Assembly: GCA_036676235.1 (NCBI GenBank) | Contig: JAKFDI010000014.1 | Coordinates: forward strand, 76,441 to 140,440 | Reading direction: 5' to 3' | Origin: JAKFDI01 sp036676235 | GTDB lineage: Bacteria > Pseudomonadota > Gammaproteobacteria > Burkholderiales > Burkholderiaceae_C | DNA: 64,000 bases | Shown: piece after piece, positions 7,737 to 16,368 of the stretch | Numbering within the stretch: position 1 is the stretch's first letter | Layout: the number at the start of each line of letters is the position of its first letter | Translations under genes and position numbers: made by a program | The notes under the pieces: model-generated | Told to the model about the DNA's origin: nothing | What the model saw: the letters and a program-made list of their open reading frames with translations, nothing else | Databases searched by the model: none

Positions 7737-8895
7737 ACACGAACAAGAGCGACATCCTGCTCGACGTGCGCGGCCTGCGCGTGCGCCTGAACACCGCGCG
7801 CGGCCCGGCGGATGCGCTGCGCGGCATCGACCTGCAGATCCGGCGCGGCGAAACGGTGGGGTTGATCGGCGAATCGGGCTGCGGCAAGTCGATGACGGCG
7901 CTGGCGCTGATGGGCCTGCTGCCGCACGGCGCGGCGGTGAGCGGCAGCATCCGGCTGCAGGGACAGGAGCTGGTGGGTACTAGCGATGCCGCGATGTGCG
8001 CGCTACGCGGCAACCGCATCGGCATGGTGTTCCAGGAGCCGATGACGGCGCTGAACCCGCTGCACACCGTGGGGGCGCAGGTGGCCGAGCCCTTGCGCCA
8101 GCACAAGGGACTGTCTCGCACCGCGGCTCGTGCCGAGGCGCTGCACCTGTTGGAGCGTGTCCAGTTGCCGCAGGCGGCGCAGCGGCTGGACGCTTATCCG
8201 CACCAGCTTTCGGGCGGCCAGCGGCAGCGGGTGATGATTGCCGCGGCGCTCGCCTGCGGGCCGGACCTGCTGATCGCCGACGAGCCGACGACGGCGCTGG
8301 ACGTGACGATCCAGCGCGAGATCCTCGACCTCATCGCCGAGCTGGTGTCCGAGAGCGGCATGGCGCTGCTGCTCATCAGCCACGACCTGGGCGTGATGGC
8401 GCAGCGCGTGCAGCGGGTGATGGTGATGTACGGCGGCACGGTGGCCGAGCGCGGGCCGACGGCGGCGGTGTTCGAGCGGCTGGCGCATCCCTACACGCGC
8501 GGGCTGTTCGCCGCGCGGCCGCGGCTGGGGCTGATGCGGCGGCAGCGGCTGACGACGATTCCGGGGCGCGTGCCCGAGCTGGTGGACATGCCGGCGGGTT
8601 GTCCGTTCGCGGATCGGTGCAGTTGGGTGGTGCCGGCGTGCACGGCCGCCTTGCCGCCGCTGGTGGATGTAGGCGAAGGGCATGCGGCGCGGTGCATTCG
8701 GGTGGAGGAGGTGTTGCGCTCGGGCAGGCCGACGGCCCTCACCCCAACCCTCTCCCGCAAGCGGGAGAGGGAGCAAGACCTGGGCGCGGTCGAAGCGACT
8801 GAGCCTCTCGACGACCGCACCGGCCGGCCCCCTCTCCCGCTTGCGGGAGAGGGTGGGGGTGAGGGCGCGGCCTCGCACGAACAGAAGACAAAGCC

Positions 8896-8899
<4 letters not shown>
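7733..8899 (+). CDS. peptide ABC transporter ATP-binding protein 1 (DppD-like)
   Basis: 388 residues from a GTG that overlaps the upstream TGA (GTGA). Walker A GESGCGKS is at 46-53, the signature LSGGQRQR near 159-166, then Walker B LLIADEPT. The oligopeptide-type C-terminal tail follows, with CPFADRC and a later ACTAALPPL cysteine region. After the normal end (near residue 333) the frame continues for about 50 residues through a palindromic repeat (8736-8865), giving TPTLSRKRERE and PPLPLAGEG peptides. That extension is unlikely to be functional ABC sequence. The enzyme energises peptide import together with the second ATPase. Confidence 0.92.
8736..8865. repeat. CCCTCACCCCAACCCTC-type inverted repeat inside an ORF
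   Basis: An inverted repeat whose arms start and end in CCCTCACCCC and GGGGTGAGGG. Each arm contains a smaller hairpin of the CCTCTCCCGC/GCGGGAGAGG type (8747-8770 and about 8831-8852). The class is common in proteobacterial intergenic DNA. Here it lies entirely within the reading frame of the first ATPase and is translated as its C-terminal tail. Confidence 0.9.
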
Positions 8900-9693
<794 letters not shown>

Positions 9694-9755
9694 TAGAGTC
9701 GACCGACACAGTCGCCACGGCAAATTTCCCAACAGTCCTTCGCAGGAGACACACG

Positions 9756-11264
9756 ATGACCCGGCCCTCTTCACGGATCACCTGGATCGCAGCCTTCACC
9801 GTGGCCGCCGTCGCGGCTGCCGCCGCAATGCCTGCCGCCGCGCAAAGCCGCAAGGACAGCGCGGTGCTCGCCATGACGCTCGAGCCCGCGCCGGGGCTCG
9901 ACCCGACCATGGCCGCGGCCGCCGCCATCGGCGAGGTGGTGCACTACAACGTGCTCGAAGGCCTGACCAAGATCGGCATGGACGGCCGCGTCGGCCCGCT
10001 GCTGGCCGAGAGCTGGACCATCTCGCCCGACGGCCGCGCCTACACGTTCAAGCTGCGCCACGGCGTGAAGTTCCATGACGGCGAGGCCTTCGACGCGAGC
10101 GACGTGAAGTTCAGCTTCGAGCGCGCCAAGGCCGAGGGCAGCACCAACAAGGCGAAGAAGGCCGTCTTCGACAACATCTCGCGCATCGACACGCCCGACG
10201 CGCACACCGTCATCATGGTGCTCAACCAGCCCGACGGGAATTTCCTCTTCCGCATGGGCGAGAACACGGCGGTGATCCTCGATCCCAAGACTGCGGCCAC
10301 CACGGCCACACAGCCGGTGGGCACCGGCCCCTACAAGCTGGGTGACTGGCGCCGCGGCGCGTCGATCACGCTGGTCAAGAGCGACAGCTACCGCAACGCC
10401 GCCGCGGTGAAGTTGAAGCGCGTGACCTTCCGCTTCATCAACGACCCGGCTGCGCAGGTCGCGGCGCTGCTGGCCGGCGACGTGGACGCCATGCCGCGTT
10501 TCGGCGCACCGCAAAGCCTCGCGCAGTTCAAGAGCGACAAGCGCTTCAAGGTGGAGATCGGTGGCACCGAGGGCAAGACCATCGTCGCCATCAACAACAA
10601 GCGCAAACCTTTCGACGACGTGCGCGTGCGCCGCGCAATTGCCGCCGCCATCGATCGCAAGCAGGTGATCGACGGCGCGATGGAAGGCTACGGCGAACCG
10701 ATCGGCAGCCACATGGTGCCCAGCGACGCCGGCTACATCGACCTGACGAAGGTGAACCCCCACGACCCCGAGAAGGCGCGCGCGCTGCTGAAGGAGGCGG
10801 GCGTCGCCACGCCGCTGAACGTGACGCTCACGCTGCCGCCGCCGCAGTACGCGCGAAAGGGCGGCGAGATCGTCGCGGCACAGTTGGCCCGCGTGGGCAT
10901 CGTCGCGAAGATCGAGAACGTGGAGTGGCCGCAGTGGCTGTCGGGTACGTTCAAGGGCAACTTCGACCTATCCATCATCAGCCACGTGGAGCCGCTCGAC
11001 TTCGACCGCTACGCCGATCCGAAGTACTACTGGGGCTACGACAGCCAGGCCTACCGCGACCTGCTCGCGAAGTACAACGAAGCCACCGAGGCGAAGACGC
11101 GCGAGAAGCTGCTCGGCGACATCCAGCGCCACCTGGCCGAGAACGCGGTCAACGCTTACCTCTTCCAGCTGCCGCAGTTCGCGGTGTCGAAGAAGAACCT
11201 GAAGGGCGTGTGGAGCAGTTCGCCGATCTTCGCGAACGATCTGGCGGCGCTGAGCTGGCAGTAG
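9756..11264 (+). CDS. peptide ABC transporter substrate-binding protein (SBP_bac_5)
   Basis: 502-residue periplasmic binding protein of the DppA/OppA family. A Sec signal peptide (charged MTRPSSR, hydrophobic core, AAAMPAAAQS cleavage region) is followed by the family core, including LLAESWTISPDGRAYTFKLRHGVKFHDGEAF. The ATG at 9756 has CAGGAGA upstream; the longer open frame begins inside the ATPase gene and is not used. It delivers ligand to the permeases encoded upstream. The amidase just downstream suggests that the cargo contains amide bonds, such as peptides or amidated compounds, but this is inference. Confidence 0.93.
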   Translation: MTRPSSRITWIAAFTVAAVAAAAAMPAAAQSRKDSAVLAMTLEPAPGLDPTMAAAAAIGEVVHYNVLEGLTKIGMDGRVGPLLAESWTISPDGRAYTFKLRHGVKFHDGEAFDASDVKFSFERAKAEGSTNKAKKAVFDNISRIDTPDAHTVIMVLNQPDGNFLFRMGENTAVILDPKTAATTATQPVGTGPYKLGDWRRGASITLVKSDSYRNAAAVKLKRVTFRFINDPAAQVAALLAGDVDAMPRFGAPQSLAQFKSDKRFKVEIGGTEGKTIVAINNKRKPFDDVRVRRAIAAAIDRKQVIDGAMEGYGEPIGSHMVPSDAGYIDLTKVNPHDPEKARALLKEAGVATPLNVTLTLPPPQYARKGGEIVAAQLARVGIVAKIENVEWPQWLSGTFKGNFDLSIISHVEPLDFDRYADPKYYWGYDSQAYRDLLAKYNEATEAKTREKLLGDIQRHLAENAVNAYLFQLPQFAVSKKNLKGVWSSSPIFANDLAALSWQ

Positions 11265-11288
11265 TCAGCGCTCGATCGAAAGAGCTTC

Positions 11289-11409
11289 CTTCGGCAAGCT
11301 CGGGACCCGCGGGGACTTCGACAAGCTCAGTCCGAACGGAATGGGGTGATCGTCGCGGTACTCCGTTCGCCCTGAGCCTGTCGAAGGGCCGGGGCTGAGC
11401 TTGCCGAAG
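11289..11409. repeat. nested TTCGACAAGCTCAG palindromic unit
   Basis: Outer arms CTTCGGCAAGCTC (11289-11301) and GAGCTTGCCGAAG (11397-11409) enclose inner arms at 11316-11340 and 11362-11386. The result is a nested hairpin of the same family as 5797-5888. It lies between the binding-protein gene and the amidase and could attenuate read-through between them. Confidence 0.85.
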
Positions 11410-11445
11410 CCCACGCGCTCGCTTTTCCCCACCGAAAGGCCCACC

Positions 11446-12840
11446 ATGCCCGCCCTTCACGACCTGAGCGCCGCCGATCTGCTGCTCGCCTACCGCGACA
11501 AGAGCCTGTCACCGGTCGAGGCCACGCGCGCCGTGCTCGACCACATCGCCGCCTGGGAGCCGCACCTGCGCGCCACCTATGCGCTCGACGCTGAGGGCGC
11601 GCTCGCCCAAGCGCGCGAAAGCGAGGCGCGCTGGCTCAAGGGCACACCGCAAGGCCCGCTCGACGGCATCCCGTCGACACTGAAGGAAAACATCGCCACC
11701 CGCGGCGTACCGATGCCGCTGGGCACCGCCGCCACCGTGCTCACCCCCGCCGAGCGCGACGCCCCGCCCGCCGCCCGCATGCGCGAAGCCGGCGCGGTGC
11801 TGCTCGGCAAGACCACCATGCCCGACTACGGCATGTTGTCGTCCGGCCTGTCGAGCTTTCACCCGCTCACGCGCAACCCGTGGGACCTGAGCAAGAACCC
11901 CGGCGGCAGCAGCGCCGGTGCAGCCGCCGCCGCCGCGGCGGGCTACGGCCCGCTGCACGTGGGCACCGACATCGGCGGCTCGGTGCGGCTGCCTGCCGGC
12001 TGGTGCGGCATCTTCACGCTCAAGCCCAGTCTCGGGCGCATTCCGATCCACCCGCCATACGCCGGGCGTGTGGCCGGGCCGATGACGCGCAGTGTGGGCG
12101 ACTCGGCATTGCTGATGCAGGTGCTCACGCTGCCCGATGCACGCGACACCATGAGCCTGCCTTACCAGCCTTTCGATTGGCAGCAGCTCGATCGCGATCC
12201 CAAGGGCCTGAAGATCGGCCTGCTGATGGACGCCGGCTGGGGCTTGCCGGTCGATGCCGAGGTGCGCGCGGCGGTCGAGGTCGCGGCCCGTGCCTTCGCC
12301 GCGGCCGGCGCGGTCGTCGAACTGGTGCCGCCCTTCATGACGCGCGAGATGGCCGACGGCATGGACCGCTTCTGGCGCATGCGCTCGTGGCTGGACATGT
12401 CAGCCCTGCCCGCCGAGCGGCGCGCCAAGGTACTGCCCTACATCACCGACTGGGCGCGCGGCGGCGAGCATCTGACGGGCGCCGAAGTCTTCCACGGCTA
12501 CAGCCAGATGGGTGCGATGCGCGACGCGGCCGTGGCCGCCTGCCGGCCCTTCGACGTGCTGCTCTCGCCGGTGTCGCCGGTGCCGGCCTATGCGGCCGAA
12601 CTGGCTTCGCCCACCAATGATCCGCAGCGGCCCTTCGAGCACATCGCCTTCACCCTGCCCTACAACATGAGCGAGCAACCGGCCGCCAGCATCAACTGTG
12701 GCTACACGACGGGCGGCCTGCCCATCGGCCTTCAGATCGTCGGCGCGCGGCACGACGACCTCGGCGTGCTGCAGGTGGCGCGGCTGTGGGAGCAGATGCG
12801 GCCGGCGCAACGTCCCTGGCCGGAGCCGCCTTCCGCCTGA
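11446..12840 (+). CDS. amidase signature family amidase
   Basis: 464 residues from the ATG at 11446, which has GAAAGG upstream and avoids translating the repeat just before it. The amidase-signature triad is visible: Lys80 in PSTLKENIA, the cis-Ser at about 155 in NPGGSSAGAA, and the nucleophile Ser179 in TDIGGSVRLPA. Such enzymes hydrolyse carboxamides to acid plus ammonia or amine in the cytoplasm. Its position after a complete peptide-type importer suggests that uptake and hydrolysis are linked. GatA is a related family, but no gatB or gatC is nearby. The gene ends three bases from the convergent GST. Confidence 0.92.
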   Translation: MPALHDLSAADLLLAYRDKSLSPVEATRAVLDHIAAWEPHLRATYALDAEGALAQARESEARWLKGTPQGPLDGIPSTLKENIATRGVPMPLGTAATVLTPAERDAPPAARMREAGAVLLGKTTMPDYGMLSSGLSSFHPLTRNPWDLSKNPGGSSAGAAAAAAAGYGPLHVGTDIGGSVRLPAGWCGIFTLKPSLGRIPIHPPYAGRVAGPMTRSVGDSALLMQVLTLPDARDTMSLPYQPFDWQQLDRDPKGLKIGLLMDAGWGLPVDAEVRAAVEVAARAFAAAGAVVELVPPFMTREMADGMDRFWRMRSWLDMSALPAERRAKVLPYITDWARGGEHLTGAEVFHGYSQMGAMRDAAVAACRPFDVLLSPVSPVPAYAAELASPTNDPQRPFEHIAFTLPYNMSEQPAASINCGYTTGGLPIGLQIVGARHDDLGVLQVARLWEQMRPAQRPWPEPPSA

Positions 12841-12843
12841 AGG

Positions 12844-13497
12844 CTAGACCAGCGGCTCGCCGATGCCTTCCTGCGCGTACGCGCGCTGCACCGCCGGCCG
12901 CGCGAGCATGCGCTGCAGGTAGGCGCCCAGCCCCGGCAGGCTGCGCGCCGGGCGGCCGAAGCCGCGTGTCCAGCGGCACAGCATCAGCGCATACGGGTCG
13001 AGCGCGCTGAAGGCCTCGCCCAGCAGCCACGGGCCGCCGTGGCGTTCCAGCTCAGCTTCGAGCTGGTCGAGCATCGCGCCCACCTTCGCCTCGGCATGCG
13101 CCTTCACCTGGGCGACGGCCGCGGCATCGTCGGCCCAGCGTTCGGGATAGAAGTAGACGATCAGCGTCGCCTGCAGCGTGTTGGTGAGCCACATCAGCCA
13201 CTTGTAGAAGTGCGCGCGCTCCGGCGTGCCGAGCGGCGGCGCCAGGCCGGCGTCGGCGTGCGTGTCCACCAGATGCAGGCAGATCGCCGCGGTCTCGTAC
13301 AGCACCAGTTCGCCGCCGCCGCGCGTGTCGATCAGCACCGGGATCAGCCCGTTGGGATTGAGCCGCAGGTACTCCGGCGCCTTGTGCGCCTGCCGGGTGC
13401 GGTCGACGAGGCGCAGTTCGTAGGGCACGCCCAACTCTTCGAGCAGCAGGTGCGGCGCCATGCTGGCGTTGCCGGGATAGTGGTGAAGTTGCAGCAT
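12844..13497 (-). CDS. glutathione S-transferase family protein
   Basis: 217-residue cytosolic-type GST. An N-terminal thioredoxin-like domain (HYPGNASMAPHLLLEELGVPYELRLVDR) leads to the NPNGLIPVL cis-Pro loop and the ETAAICLHLVD glutathione-contact segment. An all-helical C-terminal domain follows from about residue 90. A Ser/Asn near positions 10-12 probably plays the role of the catalytic Ser. Substrate unknown. It is transcribed divergently from the DoxX gene and converges with the amidase, with no obvious terminator in the three bases between them. Confidence 0.9.
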   Translation of the reverse strand: MLQLHHYPGNASMAPHLLLEELGVPYELRLVDRTRQAHKAPEYLRLNPNGLIPVLIDTRGGGELVLYETAAICLHLVDTHADAGLAPPLGTPERAHFYKWLMWLTNTLQATLIVYFYPERWADDAAAVAQVKAHAEAKVGAMLDQLEAELERHGGPWLLGEAFSALDPYALMLCRWTRGFGRPARSLPGLGAYLQRMLARPAVQRAYAQEGIGEPLV

Positions 13498-13666
13498 GGG
13501 TCTCCTGGGTTTGTGCGATGCGCGCGCGATTGTGTCGCCTGCCGCCCCGCCACAGCCAGGCGCGGCCGGTGTTCAAAGTGCTTGCATGCTGCGATTCGAC
13601 CGACCGCTTCACGCAAAGCCCCACTATGGCGCACACTGCGGCCCTCATCACTTCAGAGGATCGACG

Positions 13667-14101
13667 ATGGCCCAGGCCCGTACCACCGAACTTCCCGTAT
13701 CCGGCAGCGAAGACACCGGCAAGCTGCTCCTGCGCGTCGGCCTCGGCGTGCTCATCCTGCTGCACGGCGTCGCCAAGATCATGGGCGGGCCGGGCTTCAT
13801 CCTGGGGTTGATGGAGAAGTCCGGGCTGCCGCCGGTGCTCGGCTATGCGGTCTACATCGGCGAGGTGCTGGCCCCGCTGCTCTTGATCGTCGGCGTCTAC
13901 ACGCGGGCTGCGGCCGTTGTCGTCGCAATCAACATGATCGTCGCCGTGGTGCTGGTGCACATGGGCGATCTCGGCATGCTCGGCAAGAGCGGCGGCTGGG
14001 CGCTCGAGCTGCAGGGCATGTTCTTCCTCGCCGCGGTGGTGGTCGCGCTGATCGGCGCCGGCCGCTACAGCCTCGGCGGCATCAACGGCCGCTGGAACTG
14101 A
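13667..14101 (+). CDS. DoxX family membrane protein
   Basis: 144-residue integral membrane protein with about four helices. The first contains LLLRVGLGVLILLHGVAKIMGG, with the helix-embedded His and Lys common in DoxX proteins. The ATG at 13667 follows CAGAGGAT; upstream open frame lies in the divergent intergenic region. Family members are linked to thiosulfate:quinone oxidoreductase subunits or to redox and membrane stress, and many have no proven role. It lies four bases ahead of the pirin gene, a recurrent pairing that suggests co-expression. Confidence 0.88.
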   Translation: MAQARTTELPVSGSEDTGKLLLRVGLGVLILLHGVAKIMGGPGFILGLMEKSGLPPVLGYAVYIGEVLAPLLLIVGVYTRAAAVVVAINMIVAVVLVHMGDLGMLGKSGGWALELQGMFFLAAVVVALIGAGRYSLGGINGRWN

Positions 14102-14105
14102 TGTC

Positions 14106-15026
14106 ATGAACGGGGACAACGATCCGGCAGTCGAGCGGGTCGTCGTCCCGCGCACGCACGACCTCGGCGACGGCTTCGAGGTGCGGCGCGCGCTGCCCTC
14201 GCTGCAGCGCCGCATGGTCGGCCCCTTCGTCTTCCTCGACCAGATGGGCCCGAACGTGCTCACCGCGGGCCAAGGCCTGGACGTGCGGCCGCATCCGCAC
14301 ATCGGCTTGTCCACGCTCACCTGGCTGCTCGACGGCGAGATCGTGCACCGCGACAGCCTCGGCGTGGTGCAGCCGATCCGCCCCGGCGAAGTCAACTGGA
14401 TGACCGCCGGCCGCGGCATCGTGCATTCCGAGCGCACGGGGACCGAGGCTCGGCAGTCCGATCAGCGGCTCTTCGGCCTGCAGTGCTGGCTGGCGCTGCC
14501 CAAGACGCACGAAGAACGCGAGCCGAGCTTCGCGCACATTCGCGCCCACGAGCTGCCGCGCGAGGAGGGCGAAGGCGTCAACGCCACCCTTGTCGCCGGC
14601 GAGTTCTTCGGCAAGCGCTCGCCGGTAGAGACCTTTTCGCCGCTGTGCTACGTGGATGTGCGCCTGTCAGCCGGCGCGCGCCTGGCGGTGCCGGCGCTCT
14701 ATCCCGAGCAAGCGCTGTACGTGATCGACGGCCGCCTCGACCTCGGCCGCGACGGCCTGCACGACGCCGGCCGGCTGCTCGTCATCCGCCCCGGCGCCGC
14801 CATCGACCTGCGCGGCGCCGGCCCCGGCGACACGCGCGTGATGCTGCTCGGCGGCGAGCCGATGGACGGCCCGCGCTTCCTGAGCTGGAACTTTGTCTCC
14901 AGCACCGCCGAGCGCATCGAGCAGGCCGAAGACGACTGGCGCACCGGCCGCTTTGCGGCGGTGCCGGGCGAGACGGAGTTCATTCCGTTGCCCGAGCGTG
15001 CGGGCAAGCCGGTGCGTTGTCCCTGA
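14106..15026 (+). CDS. pirin family protein
   Basis: 306-residue bicupin. The N-terminal cupin carries the pirin metal ligands in RPHPHIGLSTLTWLLDGEIVHRD (His63, His65) and GRGIVHSER (His107, Glu109); a pirin C-terminal domain follows. Pirins bind Fe and some act as quercetinases or redox-sensitive regulators, so a precise activity is not claimed. It is co-oriented with and four bases downstream of the DoxX gene. Its stop codon directly abuts the convergent stop of the next gene with no spacer. Confidence 0.92.
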   Translation: MNGDNDPAVERVVVPRTHDLGDGFEVRRALPSLQRRMVGPFVFLDQMGPNVLTAGQGLDVRPHPHIGLSTLTWLLDGEIVHRDSLGVVQPIRPGEVNWMTAGRGIVHSERTGTEARQSDQRLFGLQCWLALPKTHEEREPSFAHIRAHELPREEGEGVNATLVAGEFFGKRSPVETFSPLCYVDVRLSAGARLAVPALYPEQALYVIDGRLDLGRDGLHDAGRLLVIRPGAAIDLRGAGPGDTRVMLLGGEPMDGPRFLSWNFVSSTAERIEQAEDDWRTGRFAAVPGETEFIPLPERAGKPVRCP

Positions 15027-15701
15027 TCACCTCGAGCGAGGTGCGAGCGACGCCGCAATGCAGCCCTGCGCTAGCCAGTAGGTGCCCAGCACCCACAGCG
15101 GCGCGAGCGGGATGGGGGCGTCGAACTTGTTGAAGGCGAGCAGGCTGTCGGAGGCGAGGAAGAGCAGCCCGCCGATGGCCGCACGGCCCGCCAGTGCGGC
15201 ATCGGCCGTGCCGCGCGCGGTGGACCACCACACCGCTGCCTGCGCCGCCATCGCGGCGATGCACAGCACGTAGGCCAGCACCGGCCATTTCAGCGCGGGC
15301 GGGATGCTGCTCCACAACATCGACAGGATGAGGGCGGCCACGCCGGCATAGAGCACGAAGAGCGCCGGCCGTGCCGCGAAGCGCACGGGCACGCTGAAGG
15401 CGGCGATGTACGCCAGATGCGCGAGCAAGAAGGCGATCAACCCCGGCAGGAAGCCTTGCGGCCAGAGCAAGGCCACGTCGCCGACGAGTGAGAGCACGAG
15501 ACCAAGACGCACGAACAGGCGCTGCCGCTGCCGCCCAGCGCCGCGCCACCATGCCCAGGCGAGGATGGTGATCGTCGTGAGCGGCTTGAACACGAACACC
15601 TGCGCCGGCGCAGCGAAGAGGCCGCCGGCAATGCACAGCAGCGCGAAAAGCAGCGCAGCCCAGGGAAGCAGGCGATCGGTGGTGCGGCTGGCGGAAGACA
15701 T
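15027..15701 (-). CDS. lysoplasmalogenase (YhhN/TMEM86 family) membrane protein
   Basis: 224 residues with about eight predicted helices. Two conserved family segments are clear: LSLVGDVALLWPQGFLPGLIAFLLAH, and a later GGLLFLASDSLLAFNKF with the conserved Asp. Animal relatives cleave the vinyl ether bond of lysoplasmalogen; bacterial roles are less certain. I chose the ATG at 15701 because it gives a short N-terminus before the first helix, but no strong Shine-Dalgarno is visible and the ATG at 15761 remains possible. Confidence 0.8.
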   Translation of the reverse strand: MSSASRTTDRLLPWAALLFALLCIAGGLFAAPAQVFVFKPLTTITILAWAWWRGAGRQRQRLFVRLGLVLSLVGDVALLWPQGFLPGLIAFLLAHLAYIAAFSVPVRFAARPALFVLYAGVAALILSMLWSSIPPALKWPVLAYVLCIAAMAAQAAVWWSTARGTADAALAGRAAIGGLLFLASDSLLAFNKFDAPIPLAPLWVLGTYWLAQGCIAASLAPRSR

Positions 15702-15792
15702 GAAAGGGAACGGCGCGCGGCCGGCAGCGAGGACGCCGGATTCTGCGGCTCCGCAACGCATGCCGGCCGAGGCCTTTCCCTCGGGTCGCCGG

Positions 15793-16269
15793 CTATCGGG
15801 CGCTGAGCGTGACGAGCTGGCCGTTGGTCCGCCGCAGCATCAGCTGGTCGCCGACGGCACGCCACTCGTTGCAGTAGGACTGAGACTGCCGCATGTCGGC
15901 GCACACCTTGCTGCCGTCGATGCGCCAGCGGCCGGAGTCGCTCGCACCGCTCGGGTAGACGTTGACGAAGACGTAGCCGCTGTCGCGGTAGTCCATGCGA
16001 GCCGACATCCCCTTGTCCAGCGACAGGTCGAAGACCTTGCCGGACACGCGCCGGCGCAGGTCGTCGGCGGCGAGCGTGTGCGCATTGGCGGGCCAGGCGG
16101 GCGGTGCGGCAACCGGTGCGGGTGCCGCGGCCTGGGCTGGCGCGGCAGGGGCCGCGGCTTTCGCGGGGGCGGCCGGGGCTTTCATGGGGGCGGTCGGCGC
16201 GCAGGCGGATGCGGTGGCGACGACGAAGGCGCCGAGGGTGGCGCGGCGAAGTACGCGGGAGGTGGACAT
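15793..16269 (-). CDS. small putative lipoprotein with Ala/Pro-rich linker
   Basis: 158 residues, family not recognised. The N-terminus has a charged start, a hydrophobic stretch and a lipobox-like ASAC around Cys23. An Ala/Pro/Lys-rich linker of about 35 residues follows, then a compact globular region with DYRDSGYVFVNVYPSGASDSGRWR and two later cysteines (VCADMR, SYCNEW). The layout suggests an outer-membrane or periplasmic lipoprotein with a small beta-rich domain. It stands alone between the YhhN gene and the helicase, both on the same strand, with ordinary intergenic gaps and no obvious terminator. Confidence 0.7.
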   Translation of the reverse strand: MSTSRVLRRATLGAFVVATASACAPTAPMKAPAAPAKAAAPAAPAQAAAPAPVAAPPAWPANAHTLAADDLRRRVSGKVFDLSLDKGMSARMDYRDSGYVFVNVYPSGASDSGRWRIDGSKVCADMRQSQSYCNEWRAVGDQLMLRRTNGQLVTLSAR

Positions 16270-16368
16270 GGCAGGCTCCTTTCAAAGAACGGGCCGTCAA
16301 TGTCTCGCTCGGCGCCGCGCGCCGCATCCATCGAACGATGGAGCAATTCGCGTCGGGGAACGCCGCTC

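Noticed and set aside
12844..13497. A terminator between the convergent amidase and GST genes
   Set aside because: Only three bases separate the stop codons and no stable hairpin with a T-run was seen there.
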